Shown in pieces: positions 57,380 to 64,000 of a stretch of 64,000 nucleotides of DNA. The position numbers were made by a program, and so were the translations under genes. The notes beneath the pieces are model-generated. The model did not search any database. It had not been told where the DNA came from and saw nothing but the letters and a program-made list of their open reading frames with translations. Numbering within the stretch: position 1 is the stretch's first letter; each line of letters begins with the position of its first letter. Location of the stretch: assembly GCF_900143565.1 (NCBI RefSeq), contig NZ_FREX01000007.1:9-64008 (forward strand), read 5' to 3'. Source of the DNA: Pseudovibrio sp. Alg231-02. Its GTDB lineage: Bacteria > Pseudomonadota > Alphaproteobacteria > Rhizobiales > Stappiaceae.

Positions 57380-58696
57380 ATGTTCGAATCCCTTGTCGGC
57401 TTTGCAGCTCTGCTCGTCCTCATTTTCCTGCGCGTGCCAATCGCCTTCGCTATGATCTTTATCGGGGCGGCTGGTTTTGCGTGGCTGCGCGGTTGGTCTG
57501 CCACATGGTCTGTTGTCAGCAGCGTAGGTTTTGAAACCAGCCTGTCTTACTCGCTTTCTGTGGTTCCGCTGTTCATCCTCATGGGCAATCTGCTCACTAT
57601 CTCCGGTGTCAGCCACGGCCTTTATGCTGCTGCAAACCGCCTGCTCGGCGGCGCGCGCGGAGGTCTTGCCATGGCATCAGTTGTGGCGTGCGGCGGGTTC
57701 TCAGCTGTTTGCGGATCATCTCTCGCGACAGCGGCCACCATGTCCAAAGTGGCCATGCCGTCCATGCGCAAGTACGGTTATGCAGACAGTCTGGCCTCTG
57801 GTTCCATCGCCGCTGGCGGTACGCTTGGGATCCTCATTCCGCCATCTGTTGTGATGATCATCTACGGCCTGCTGACGGAGTCCGACATTGGCAAATTGTT
57901 CGTCGCTGGTGTCATTCCGGGTATTCTGGGGCTTCTGCTTTACATCGGCGCCATCTATGTCGCCACTTTGATCAACCCGTCTCTCGCACCCAAAGCTGAA
58001 GGTGTTGAACCCTTCACCCGCAAAGAAAAGCTCGGTGTCTTTGCTGTGCTCGGCCTGTTTGCTGTGATCATGGTTGGCATTTATGGCGGGCTCTTCACGC
58101 CCACTGAGGCTGCTGGTATCGGCGCTGGAACAGCGTTCCTGATCGCGTTGCTGATGGGTGGCATGACCATTCGAAATCTCTACCAAGCCATGCTGGAGAG
58201 TGCCCGCACCACGGCCATGATCTTCATGATCATTATTGGCGCGGAAGTGTTTTCCAACTTCGTGAACTTTGCTGGCCTGCCGGACACACTGGCAGAATGG
58301 GTGCTTGAGCTTGAAGTCAACGCCTACATGGTGATCCTCGGCATCGTGCTCATCTACATCGTACTTGGTTGTGTGCTGGAGAGCCTCTCCATGATCCTGC
58401 TGACCGTGCCTGTGTTCTACCCGCTCATTCTGGAGTTGGACTTTGGCACAGAAGTACTGAACGATCCGGAAGCCGTGCTCATCTGGTTTGCAGTCATTGT
58501 GGTGGTGGTTACCGAGATAAGTCTGATCTCACCACCGGTCGGGCTCAATGTTTTCGTGCTGCGCAACGTCCTGCAGGATGTCAAACTTTCCACGATCTTC
58601 AAGGGCGTGTTCCCATTCTGGGTATCCGACCTTGTACGCCTCGCGCTGCTGATCGCGTTCCCGTGGTTCTCTTTGTGGCTCGTTGGAGCCATGTAA
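57380..58696 (+). CDS. TRAP transporter large permease (DctM type)
   Basis: A 438-residue membrane protein of about 12 helices: LSVVPLFILMGNLLTISG, CGGFSAVCGSSLATAATMSK, GGTLGILIPPSVVMIIYGLL, GGLFTPTEAAGIGAGTAFLI and late VLGCVLESLSMILLTVPVFY and EISLISPPVGLNVFVL. It transports the solute with Na+. It is the last gene of the operon that began with fahA; a terminator follows 25 bp later. Confidence 0.95.
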   Translation: MFESLVGFAALLVLIFLRVPIAFAMIFIGAAGFAWLRGWSATWSVVSSVGFETSLSYSLSVVPLFILMGNLLTISGVSHGLYAAANRLLGGARGGLAMASVVACGGFSAVCGSSLATAATMSKVAMPSMRKYGYADSLASGSIAAGGTLGILIPPSVVMIIYGLLTESDIGKLFVAGVIPGILGLLLYIGAIYVATLINPSLAPKAEGVEPFTRKEKLGVFAVLGLFAVIMVGIYGGLFTPTEAAGIGAGTAFLIALLMGGMTIRNLYQAMLESARTTAMIFMIIIGAEVFSNFVNFAGLPDTLAEWVLELEVNAYMVILGIVLIYIVLGCVLESLSMILLTVPVFYPLILELDFGTEVLNDPEAVLIWFAVIVVVVTEISLISPPVGLNVFVLRNVLQDVKLSTIFKGVFPFWVSDLVRLALLIAFPWFSLWLVGAM

Positions 58697-58721
58697 CCAC
58701 ACCGGATCTGAGATCAACGAA

Positions 58722-58752
58722 AAAAGGGAGGGCACCAGCTCTCCCTTTTGGC
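58722..58752 (+). terminator. Terminator of the aromatic-acid operon
   Basis: AAAAGGGAG (58722-58730) pairs with CTCCCTTTT (58741-58749) around a 10-base loop. The T-run is part of the stem end. It lies 25 bp after the large permease stop and ends the operon that begins at 50534. Confidence 0.8.
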
Positions 58753-58855
58753 ATTTTAGGGCCGCGTACTCATCTCGCATCCTAACAAACGCACGAACCG
58801 GCAATTAACCCGCAAGGCCCATAGTAGCTGCAACCATAATAAGGCTGAGGGTTTC

Positions 58856-60106
58856 ATGGCTCCTAACATCGCCATTATCGGGGCTGGCCCAACCGGGCTC
58901 ACTGCTGCGATTGAGCTCAAGCGTCGCGGCATAATTCCAACTATATTTGAAGCACGCAACTGTCTGGGTGGACAGTGGGCCTATGAGGTTCTCACGGACG
59001 AGCCCGTTGATGTACGCGATCCGCAAAGCCAGAGCGTCTATTCCGCAATGTACCCCAAGCTTTGGGCCAACCTGCCCAAACGCGCCATGCAAATCAGCGA
59101 TTACAAGCTGCCGGAAGACTTACAATTGTTTCCGGGCCGCGTGGATGTGCTGGATTACATTGATGCAACCGCCAGAGAAGCAGGTATCCAGCCGCTCATC
59201 GAGTTCAACACACCGGTCAAGCATGTTGCCAAGGCTGGCGATGGTTGGCGTGTGAGCACTGAAGGCACCGAAAAGATCTTCACGCATGTGATTGTCGCAA
59301 CCGGAAAGGACAGCTACCCCAACATTCCCAAGATCGCAGGACTGGAAAGTTTTGAAGGACCAGTCACTCATTCGCAGTCTTACCGCCTGCCGAACCTTTA
59401 TGAAGGCAAGCGCGTTGTTTTGATTGGAGCCTGCGTTTCCTCAGAGGACATATCGCTGGACCTGAGCCCACATGCCGAGCAGGTGTATATCTGTGGTACG
59501 TTCCCACCAAACGGTCACAAATGCTATGTGCGCGACGGGCTTTACGGGGAGGGGCTCAATATAAGCCAGCATGCACGGCCAGAGCGCATCGAAGGACGTA
59601 AAGTCTACCTGCAAAACGGGGAAGTCCTGCACAACGTGGATGATATCATCCTGTGTACGGGATACATCTACAACTTCCCCTTCCTGAAAGGCTCTCTGGA
59701 TGACATTGAAATAAGCGGGTGCTCCATGGGACCGCTGTATCTGAACATGTTTTACCCACCAGACCCGACCCTTATTTTCCTCGGTCTGCCGCGGTTCACC
59801 GTCCACTTCGCCAACATTCATCTGCAAAGCATTTATTGCGCAAAGATCTTAAGCGGAGAATTGGATCTACCACCTACCAATGAGATCAACAGGGAAATCG
59901 CCAATGGTGGCTGTGTCCTGCAAAAGAACCCTGCCAATTTGGAAGAGTACCACAACAGCGTGTTCGAGAGCTTTACCAGGCTGAGCGACATGACCGGAGA
60001 GCCTGACCTGGATTGGAAGACCTTTTTAAACACGCTCAACGACCATAAACGCCAGTACCAGCAAAACTACCGTCTTCACCCCTTCACCTACGACCTGAAG
60101 GAATAG
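58856..60106 (+). CDS. FMO-type flavin monooxygenase
   Basis: A 416-residue flavin-containing monooxygenase: FAD motif IAIIGAGPTGLTAAIEL, FLGGQW-type phrase NCLGGQWAYEV and the FMO fingerprint FEGPVTHSQSYR (F-x-G-x3-H-x3-Y, near residue 164). The second, NADPH-binding Rossmann motif reads VVLIGACVSSEDISLDL, with Cys in place of the usual second Gly of GxGxS, so NADPH binding may be weaker. It resembles bacterial FMOs such as trimethylamine monooxygenase and would oxygenate a soft nitrogen or sulfur. GAGGG precedes the ATG at 58856. It lies after a terminator as its own transcript. Confidence 0.88.
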   Translation: MAPNIAIIGAGPTGLTAAIELKRRGIIPTIFEARNCLGGQWAYEVLTDEPVDVRDPQSQSVYSAMYPKLWANLPKRAMQISDYKLPEDLQLFPGRVDVLDYIDATAREAGIQPLIEFNTPVKHVAKAGDGWRVSTEGTEKIFTHVIVATGKDSYPNIPKIAGLESFEGPVTHSQSYRLPNLYEGKRVVLIGACVSSEDISLDLSPHAEQVYICGTFPPNGHKCYVRDGLYGEGLNISQHARPERIEGRKVYLQNGEVLHNVDDIILCTGYIYNFPFLKGSLDDIEISGCSMGPLYLNMFYPPDPTLIFLGLPRFTVHFANIHLQSIYCAKILSGELDLPPTNEINREIANGGCVLQKNPANLEEYHNSVFESFTRLSDMTGEPDLDWKTFLNTLNDHKRQYQQNYRLHPFTYDLKE

Positions 60107-60167
60107 AGCAAAACGGCCGTTCTGATCTGCTGCACCCACTGCAACTCGCCTCTTGCCTTTATGCGAT

Positions 60168-60177
60168 TCGTATACGA
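60168..60177. promoter_or_regulatory. Perfect 10-bp palindrome ahead of the ParD-like gene
   Basis: TCGTATACGA is a perfect palindrome 33 bp before the ParD-like start, within an A/T-rich promoter-like stretch (TATGTATATTAATCATATA follows). Ribbon-helix-helix proteins often repress their own promoter through such sites, so self-regulation by the ParD-like protein is possible. Confidence 0.35.
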
Positions 60178-60209
60178 TATGTATATTAATCATATAAAGG
60201 GCCATTTCC

Positions 60210-60416
60210 ATGGGCATTGTAAAAATCTCTGATGACCTGCATGAAGAAATCAGAAAAGCGAGCACAGTCATGTCTCGCTCCATCAACGCGCAAGCAGAAT
60301 TCTGGATCAAAATGGGTATGCTAGCAGAGTTGAACCCAACACTCAGCTACACAGAACTGGTTCAACAACAGCTCAAAGCTTGTAAGGTCGCTCCCCCAGA
60401 GGTGATCGAGACATGA
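60210..60416 (+). CDS. ParD-like protein
   Basis: A 68-residue protein: MGIVKISDDLHEEIRKAST, then VMSRSINAQAEFWIKMGMLA and LSYTELVQQQLKA. The start is a ribbon-helix-helix type strand and helix, as in ParD/CopG DNA-binding antitoxins. No ParE-like toxin gene follows; its stop overlaps the start of a methionine aminopeptidase gene (ATGA). I recall ParD-like genes paired with map in other proteobacteria, so this is probably a regulator of the peptidase gene and not an antitoxin; not verified here. Confidence 0.8.
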   Translation: MGIVKISDDLHEEIRKASTVMSRSINAQAEFWIKMGMLAELNPTLSYTELVQQQLKACKVAPPEVIET

Positions 60417-61192
60417 GCGCGATCATCATCAAAAACGCCGATGAAATCACCCTGATGCGCCAGTCCGGCAAGCTTCTCGCGCAAGTCTTCAAAATGCTGG
60501 AAGACGTTGTGAAGCCCGGTGTTTCTACGCTTGAGATAAATGATCGGGTAGAAGATTACATCGTCAACCAACTGCAAGCCCGCCCAGCCAGCAAAGGCCA
60601 ATACGGCTATAAGTTCGCGCTCAACTCCTCCATCAACGAAGTTGTTTGCCACGGCATACCTGATCAAAACCGCAAGCTGACAGCCTCAGATATCATCAAT
60701 GTAGATATTACATTGGAGAAGGACGGCTTCATCGCAGATTCCAGCACCACCTTTGTGATGCCCGGCGCCTCCCGCAAAACACAAAAGCTGGTCAAGACCA
60801 CTTACAAGGCCATGTGGGCGGGCATCAAAGAAGTCCGCCCCGGCGCAAGATTGGGCGATGTGGGTGCTGCCATCCAACAACTGGCAGAAAAGGCCGGCTA
60901 CTCAATCGTGCGTGATTACTGCGGCCACGGCATTGGCCGCGACATGCACGAAGGCCCTTCCGTGATGCACTTTGGCAAACGAGGCACTGGAGTAGTCCTG
61001 AAGGAAGGTATGACCTTCACCATCGAGCCCATGGTCAATGCAGGTACAGACCTCACCGTTACCAAAGAAGACGGCTGGACAGTAGAAACTCTCGACCGCA
61101 AACCATCAGCCCAATGGGAACACACAGTGCTGGTGACAAACGATGGCTTTGAAGTGCTGACATTGCGAGATGGGGAGAAGGTGCCTGAGTAG
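60413..61192 (+). CDS. map: Methionine aminopeptidase, type I
   Basis: A 259-residue MAP: KNADEITLMRQSGKLLAQVF, then metal ligands Asp in NVDITLEKDGFIADSS (two), His in YCGHGIGRDMHEGPSVMHFG, Glu in FTIEPMVNAG and Glu in QWEHTVLVTNDG. It removes initiator methionine from proteins in the cytoplasm. The gene overlaps a ParD-like gene, an arrangement unlike the usual map next to rpsB or in ribosomal operons, so it may be a second, regulated copy. Whether the genome has another map gene cannot be seen here. All catalytic residues are intact. Confidence 0.95.
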   Translation: MSAIIIKNADEITLMRQSGKLLAQVFKMLEDVVKPGVSTLEINDRVEDYIVNQLQARPASKGQYGYKFALNSSINEVVCHGIPDQNRKLTASDIINVDITLEKDGFIADSSTTFVMPGASRKTQKLVKTTYKAMWAGIKEVRPGARLGDVGAAIQQLAEKAGYSIVRDYCGHGIGRDMHEGPSVMHFGKRGTGVVLKEGMTFTIEPMVNAGTDLTVTKEDGWTVETLDRKPSAQWEHTVLVTNDGFEVLTLRDGEKVPE

Positions 61193-61244
61193 GAGGAGCT
61201 GGGCTCTCGCATTCTCCCCCTATGGCAGTTCTCAAAAGAAATCT

Positions 61245-61283
61245 AAACGTCCCTGCAGGCATTGTTCACCTGTGGGGACGTTT
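61245..61283. terminator. Hairpin between map and the convergent glycosyltransferase gene
   Basis: AAACGTCCC (61245-61253) pairs with GGGACGTTT (61275-61283). After a 2-base bulge on each side, CAGG pairs with CCTG around a 9-base loop. It has a short T-run on the plus strand and AGATTT-like bases on the minus strand, so it can stop transcription from both sides. Confidence 0.75.
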
Positions 61284-61306
61284 TGGAGTGTCAATGAACC
61301 GCCAGC

Positions 61307-62014
61307 CTATGCCAGCTCAGGCTCTGCTTTAGCTCGCTGTGTTGCATGAAGAGTACTGCGTTTGTATTGCTGCCAGTCCTCGGCGTAATCACAGTCCAGA
61401 TACTCTTCGAAATAAGGGCCACCATAGGTGTAGTGAACAAGGGCAGCCTCTGGGTTGTATGGATAATCCTCGACCAGATGGTTCCAGACAAGCGGCAGAG
61501 AACCTATCTGCTTGTCATCTCCAAGCCATTTGAACTGGTGCAGTTCGAGGCCTGACCGAGTGTTTACATATTCTGGCGTTAGCGCTTTGCACTTGGCATT
61601 ATTGAACATCATAACGCTCGACCAGTTCTTCTTCTCATATTTGGACTGGACGTTATTGAGGAACTTCGTATCACTCACTGGCGTGTAATCATGCTTGCAG
61701 CACATCACGGCATAGTCGTCATCACGCATGTTCCAAAGCTCTGCGATATCTTTTCGCACGATCATGTCGCAATCCATAAAGATCGACCAGCCTTCATAAT
61801 TGGACAAATACGGCGCCAGAAAGCGACTGAATGAGAACTCGGTGGATTGAAGAGGATGCTTCTCACGCTTGAAGATACTGCGTACGTTATTCAGAGCAAT
61901 GGGCGTGATGGAAAGTGGGAGGGATGAGTTCTCAATTATGCTTTGAACAAGCACATGATAGGCAATCGTTTCATTGGAATCATAACCGATGAATATTCGA
62001 ACACTCTCTGACAT
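61307..62014 (-). CDS. Glycosyltransferase (GT8-like, stand-alone)
   Basis: A 235-residue protein with a GT-A-type fold: RIFIGYDSNETIAYHVLVQS at the start, FSFSRFLAPYLSNYEGWSIF, then the DxD metal motif in MDCDMIVRKDIAELW (near residue 80) and a late ALVHYTYGGPYFEEY. The DxD binds the metal and nucleotide sugar. It is probably cytoplasmic. The start ATG 62014 fits the family (SESVRIFIGYD); a GTG at 62026 is less likely. No other polysaccharide gene is near, and the flanking DNA is A/T-rich, so it may have been acquired alone. Sugar donor and acceptor unknown. Confidence 0.8.
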   Translation of the reverse strand: MSESVRIFIGYDSNETIAYHVLVQSIIENSSLPLSITPIALNNVRSIFKREKHPLQSTEFSFSRFLAPYLSNYEGWSIFMDCDMIVRKDIAELWNMRDDDYAVMCCKHDYTPVSDTKFLNNVQSKYEKKNWSSVMMFNNAKCKALTPEYVNTRSGLELHQFKWLGDDKQIGSLPLVWNHLVEDYPYNPEAALVHYTYGGPYFEEYLDCDYAEDWQQYKRSTLHATQRAKAEPELA

Positions 62015-62295
62015 TTTGCGAACCACCGTTCAGCTGAGAAAAAAACTTCACAAACGAGATGGCGCAATTTGAATGGAAAATGTCAGACTAATAAATCCGC
62101 AAGTTCATGCTGTGTTTTAATGCCTTGTCATATCCCATAGATCATTGATATATTTTAATAATTCTAAGGTCAGGCATAACTGTAGAGCAATCATTGATCT
62201 TTCTGGCTTTGCCAAATTCTTTAGTTTAGTTAATTGTCCGCAGTGCATTGCAAAGTTAGGTTGCTGTCACTGACGCATATCGTCCAAATAAGGAC

Positions 62296-63150
62296 TCAAT
62301 GCCGATATCGCTCTTCAGCCTCATAATACACATCAAAGCCGACAGCCTTTTGCAGGTCTTCAAAGGTCATGGCAGGGTCAGTGAAGATGCCTCGATTCAT
62401 CTTATCCAAGGCCTCCTGCTGCGCTTTGATCATGCTCATCAGGCCGGTGAACGGGTAGGTTGAGATGGCGAAACCAAGCTCCTGAAGCTCAGCTGGTTGA
62501 AGGAACGGTGTTAGTCCGCCCTCCAGCATGTTTGCCATTTTAGGTCCTTCAACTTCGTCACAGTAGCGTTTCATTTCTTCAATGGTCCGCGGCGCTTCCA
62601 CAAAGGTCATGTCAGCACCGATTTCGCGGAAGGTTTTGGCGCGCTCTATGGCTTCATCCAGGCCATGCTCGGCGCGGGCATCTGTGCGGGCAAGCACCAG
62701 AATATCTGCGCCTTCGTTCTTCGCATCTACAGCCGCCCGAATGCGCATGAAGGCTTCCTCACGATCCACCACGTGTTTGCCTTTCGTGTGACCGCAGCGT
62801 TTGGGCGCCAACTGATCTTCAATCATCACGCAGGCCATACCGGCATTGGCATAGCCCTTGACTGTGCGTTTGACGTTGAGAGCGTTTCCATAACCTGTAT
62901 CACCATCCCCAATCACGGGAATGTCGGTCGCACCGGCAATGTTACGGGCCTGATCAACCATTTCTGCATAGGAGATGAGGCCTGCATCCGGTTGTCCGAG
63001 ACGAGCCGCGGAAACACCAAATCCGCTCATGAAGGCAAGAGGGAAACCGGCTTGCTCGATCAGGCGAGCGGAGAGGGCATCCCAGCAACAAGGCGTTACA
63101 TTCAGTTTGCCGCTTTCGAACAGATCTTTAAGCACCTGAGCTTTTGACAT
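62296..63150 (-). CDS. Isocitrate lyase/PEP mutase family enzyme
   Basis: A 284-residue TIM-barrel enzyme of the isocitrate lyase/PEP mutase superfamily: LNVTPCCWDALSARLIEQAG, FMSGFGVSAARLGQPDAG, PVIGDGDTGYGNALNVKRTV, CVMIEDQLAPKRCGHTKGKH (with the KRCGH catalytic Cys, near residue 118) and DILVLARTDARAEHG. Members cleave or form C-C or P-C bonds of malate-like acids (2,3-dimethylmalate lyase, methylisocitrate lyase, oxaloacetate decarboxylase); which one is unclear. ATG 63150 fits the family. It lies 17 bp after the TRAP large permease gene upstream on the same strand, so the imported compound is probably a hydroxy-acid substrate or its precursor. Confidence 0.9.
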   Translation of the reverse strand: MSKAQVLKDLFESGKLNVTPCCWDALSARLIEQAGFPLAFMSGFGVSAARLGQPDAGLISYAEMVDQARNIAGATDIPVIGDGDTGYGNALNVKRTVKGYANAGMACVMIEDQLAPKRCGHTKGKHVVDREEAFMRIRAAVDAKNEGADILVLARTDARAEHGLDEAIERAKTFREIGADMTFVEAPRTIEEMKRYCDEVEGPKMANMLEGGLTPFLQPAELQELGFAISTYPFTGLMSMIKAQQEALDKMNRGIFTDPAMTFEDLQKAVGFDVYYEAEERYRH

Positions 63151-63167
63151 TTTTATGAGCCCATTTT

Positions 63168-64000
63168 CTATGTGTTGTAAGGGATATACAGGGCAAGCCC
63201 TTGCCAAAAGTAAAGCAGGGCGGCAGTTGCCAGCATCATGAGTGCAAACGGCCACGCACCTTTGGCGACCTCTGACAATTTCGCCCCGCCAACAGCTTGA
63301 ATAATAAAGAGGTTCATTCCCACGGGTGGTGTAATCAGCGCAGTCTCGATGAGCACCACGAAAAAGATGCCAAACCAGATCGGATCAATGGACATTCCCA
63401 CTAGCGCAGGAAACAGGACTGGCACCATGATCAGCAACATGCTGAGAGATTCCAGAAAGAAGCCAACGATCAGCAACACCAGACCAACGGCGAGTATAAA
63501 CAGGCCCGGCTCGGAGATGTTGGTGGTGAGTAGTGTGGAGATATCCTGCGGCAACCGATAAAGAGTGATGGCGTAGGAGAAGACCTTTGCCCCCGCAATG
63601 ATGAGGAACACCATGGTGGTGGTCTTCATGGATTTATAGGTGGCTTCCTTCATCTTCTCCCAGTTCATCCGCCCCATGACGAATGTGATGAGAAGCGCCA
63701 TGACAAAGCCAATGCCAGCACTCTCCGAAGGTGTGGCGATACCCATGTAGATGGACCCGATGATAGATCCAGCCAGCAACACGGTCGGCAGAGCCATGAA
63801 GGTCGCGCGTTTGCGTTCCACCCAGCTCGCTTTCTCAATGCGCTCATAATTGCTGTTAAAGCGCGAGTAGAGCATGCCATAGACGATGAACACACTGGCA
63901 AGAAACAGGCCGGGCCCAATACCCGCAAGGAACAGCTTCGGGATCGAGCTTTCCGTTACAATGCCGTAAAGGATCAGTGGGATAGACGGCGGAATGAGGA
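63168..64000 (-). CDS. TRAP transporter large permease (DctM type), C-terminal part (partial)
   Basis: The gene runs off the right edge; its start lies beyond the window. The visible 277 residues begin inside the conserved LIPPSIPLILYGI segment, then have LFLAGIGPGLFLAS, IYMGIATPSESAGIGFVMAL, VLLIVGFFLESLSMLLIMVP and ALITPPVGMNLFIIQAV, the C-terminal half of a DctM protein with about eight helices. An internal GTG at 63893 is not the true start, since the frame stays open and family-like to the edge. It is the upstream neighbour of the isocitrate-lyase-family gene (17 bp). The small permease and binding protein should lie to the right. Confidence 0.93.
   Translation of the reverse strand, partial: LIPPSIPLILYGIVTESSIPKLFLAGIGPGLFLASVFIVYGMLYSRFNSNYERIEKASWVERKRATFMALPTVLLAGSIIGSIYMGIATPSESAGIGFVMALLITFVMGRMNWEKMKEATYKSMKTTTMVFLIIAGAKVFSYAITLYRLPQDISTLLTTNISEPGLFILAVGLVLLIVGFFLESLSMLLIMVPVLFPALVGMSIDPIWFGIFFVVLIETALITPPVGMNLFIIQAVGGAKLSEVAKGAWPFALMMLATAALLYFWQGLALYIPYNT

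Noticed and set aside
60210-61192. Toxin-antitoxin module of the ParDE type
   Set aside because: The second gene is a complete methionine aminopeptidase with all five metal ligands, not a ParE/RelE-like toxin. The pairing is reported as a finding, not as a TA system.
1-64000. tRNA, rRNA, insertion sequence or prophage genes
   Set aside because: I looked for T-loop and anticodon-arm patterns, transposase motifs, integrase motifs and terminal repeats by eye and found none. A covariance-model search could still reveal a small RNA.

Overview
The window reads as a chromosomal stretch of a heterotrophic, probably marine alphaproteobacterium. A Pseudovibrio/Stappiaceae-like organism is my guess, based on moderate GC, the very high density of TRAP transporters, a fused PntA/PntB transhydrogenase and many LysR-regulated catabolic islands. 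No tRNA, rRNA, CRISPR, insertion sequence or phage gene was recognised. Almost all of the sequence is intact coding DNA organised as small operons, each with its own regulator.

Layout. 1-2.0 kb: start of a FMN azoreductase gene divergent from a LysR regulator, then two tandem paralogous small membrane proteins. 2.0-2.9 kb: a noncoding, palindrome-rich stretch ahead of pntAB (2.9-5.9 kb), which ends in a strong terminator. 6.0-8.3 kb: three minus-strand genes (a secreted protein, a DUF5666-like protein and a DUF6502-like protein). 8.4-12.2 kb: an unusual operon of a stand-alone amino-acid-type adenylation enzyme, a membrane flavoprotein/ferric-reductase-like protein and a crotonase. 12.2-14.9 kb: LysR and a divergent operon of AhpD-like, SnoaL-like and PNPOx-like proteins. 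15.0-22.4 kb: LysR divergent from an operon of TRAP transporter, HcnABC-like three-subunit dehydrogenase and RidA. 22.5-26.7 kb: TetR, a secreted Asp/His-rich protein, a two-component system and a DJ-1/PfpI protein. 26.7-29.8 kb: periplasmic copper amine oxidase with a FeaR-like activator. 30-32.1 kb: LysR and a TDT-family exporter.

32.1-41.2 kb: RpiR regulator and an operon of N-formylglutamate-amidohydrolase-like enzyme, TRAP transporter, glutamine-synthetase-like ligase, aldehyde dehydrogenase and iron alcohol dehydrogenase. Together these look like a gamma-glutamylation route for an amino alcohol such as ethanolamine. 41.2-48.6 kb (minus strand): dipeptide/oligopeptide ABC transporter and an Xaa-Pro aminopeptidase. 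49.0-58.7 kb: maleylacetoacetate isomerase and MarR (minus) opposite a plus-strand operon of fumarylacetoacetase, a metallo-beta-lactamase-fold protein with an altered metal motif, a flavin hydroxylase, DUF2783, a VOC protein and a TRAP transporter. This is an aromatic-acid pathway with no recognisable cupin ring-cleavage dioxygenase. 58.9-62.0 kb: FMO-type monooxygenase, a ParD-like/methionine aminopeptidase pair and a lone glycosyltransferase. 62.3-64 kb: an isocitrate-lyase/PEP-mutase family enzyme with a TRAP large permease cut by the window end.

How the parts fit: three complete TRAP operons, one partial TRAP operon and one peptide ABC operon each pair uptake with the enzymes that would degrade the imported compound. 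Binding-protein genes inside operons are repeatedly followed by strong hairpins, which may raise their expression over the permease genes. The most promising candidates for undescribed biology are the adenylation/membrane-redox/crotonase operon (8.4-12.2 kb), the gamma-glutamyl amino-alcohol operon (33.1-41.1 kb), the VOC/MBL aromatic operon (50.5-58.7 kb) and the two-component system with its Asp/His-rich secreted protein (23.3-25.9 kb). All functions are read from sequence and family memory; no search or structure prediction was run.
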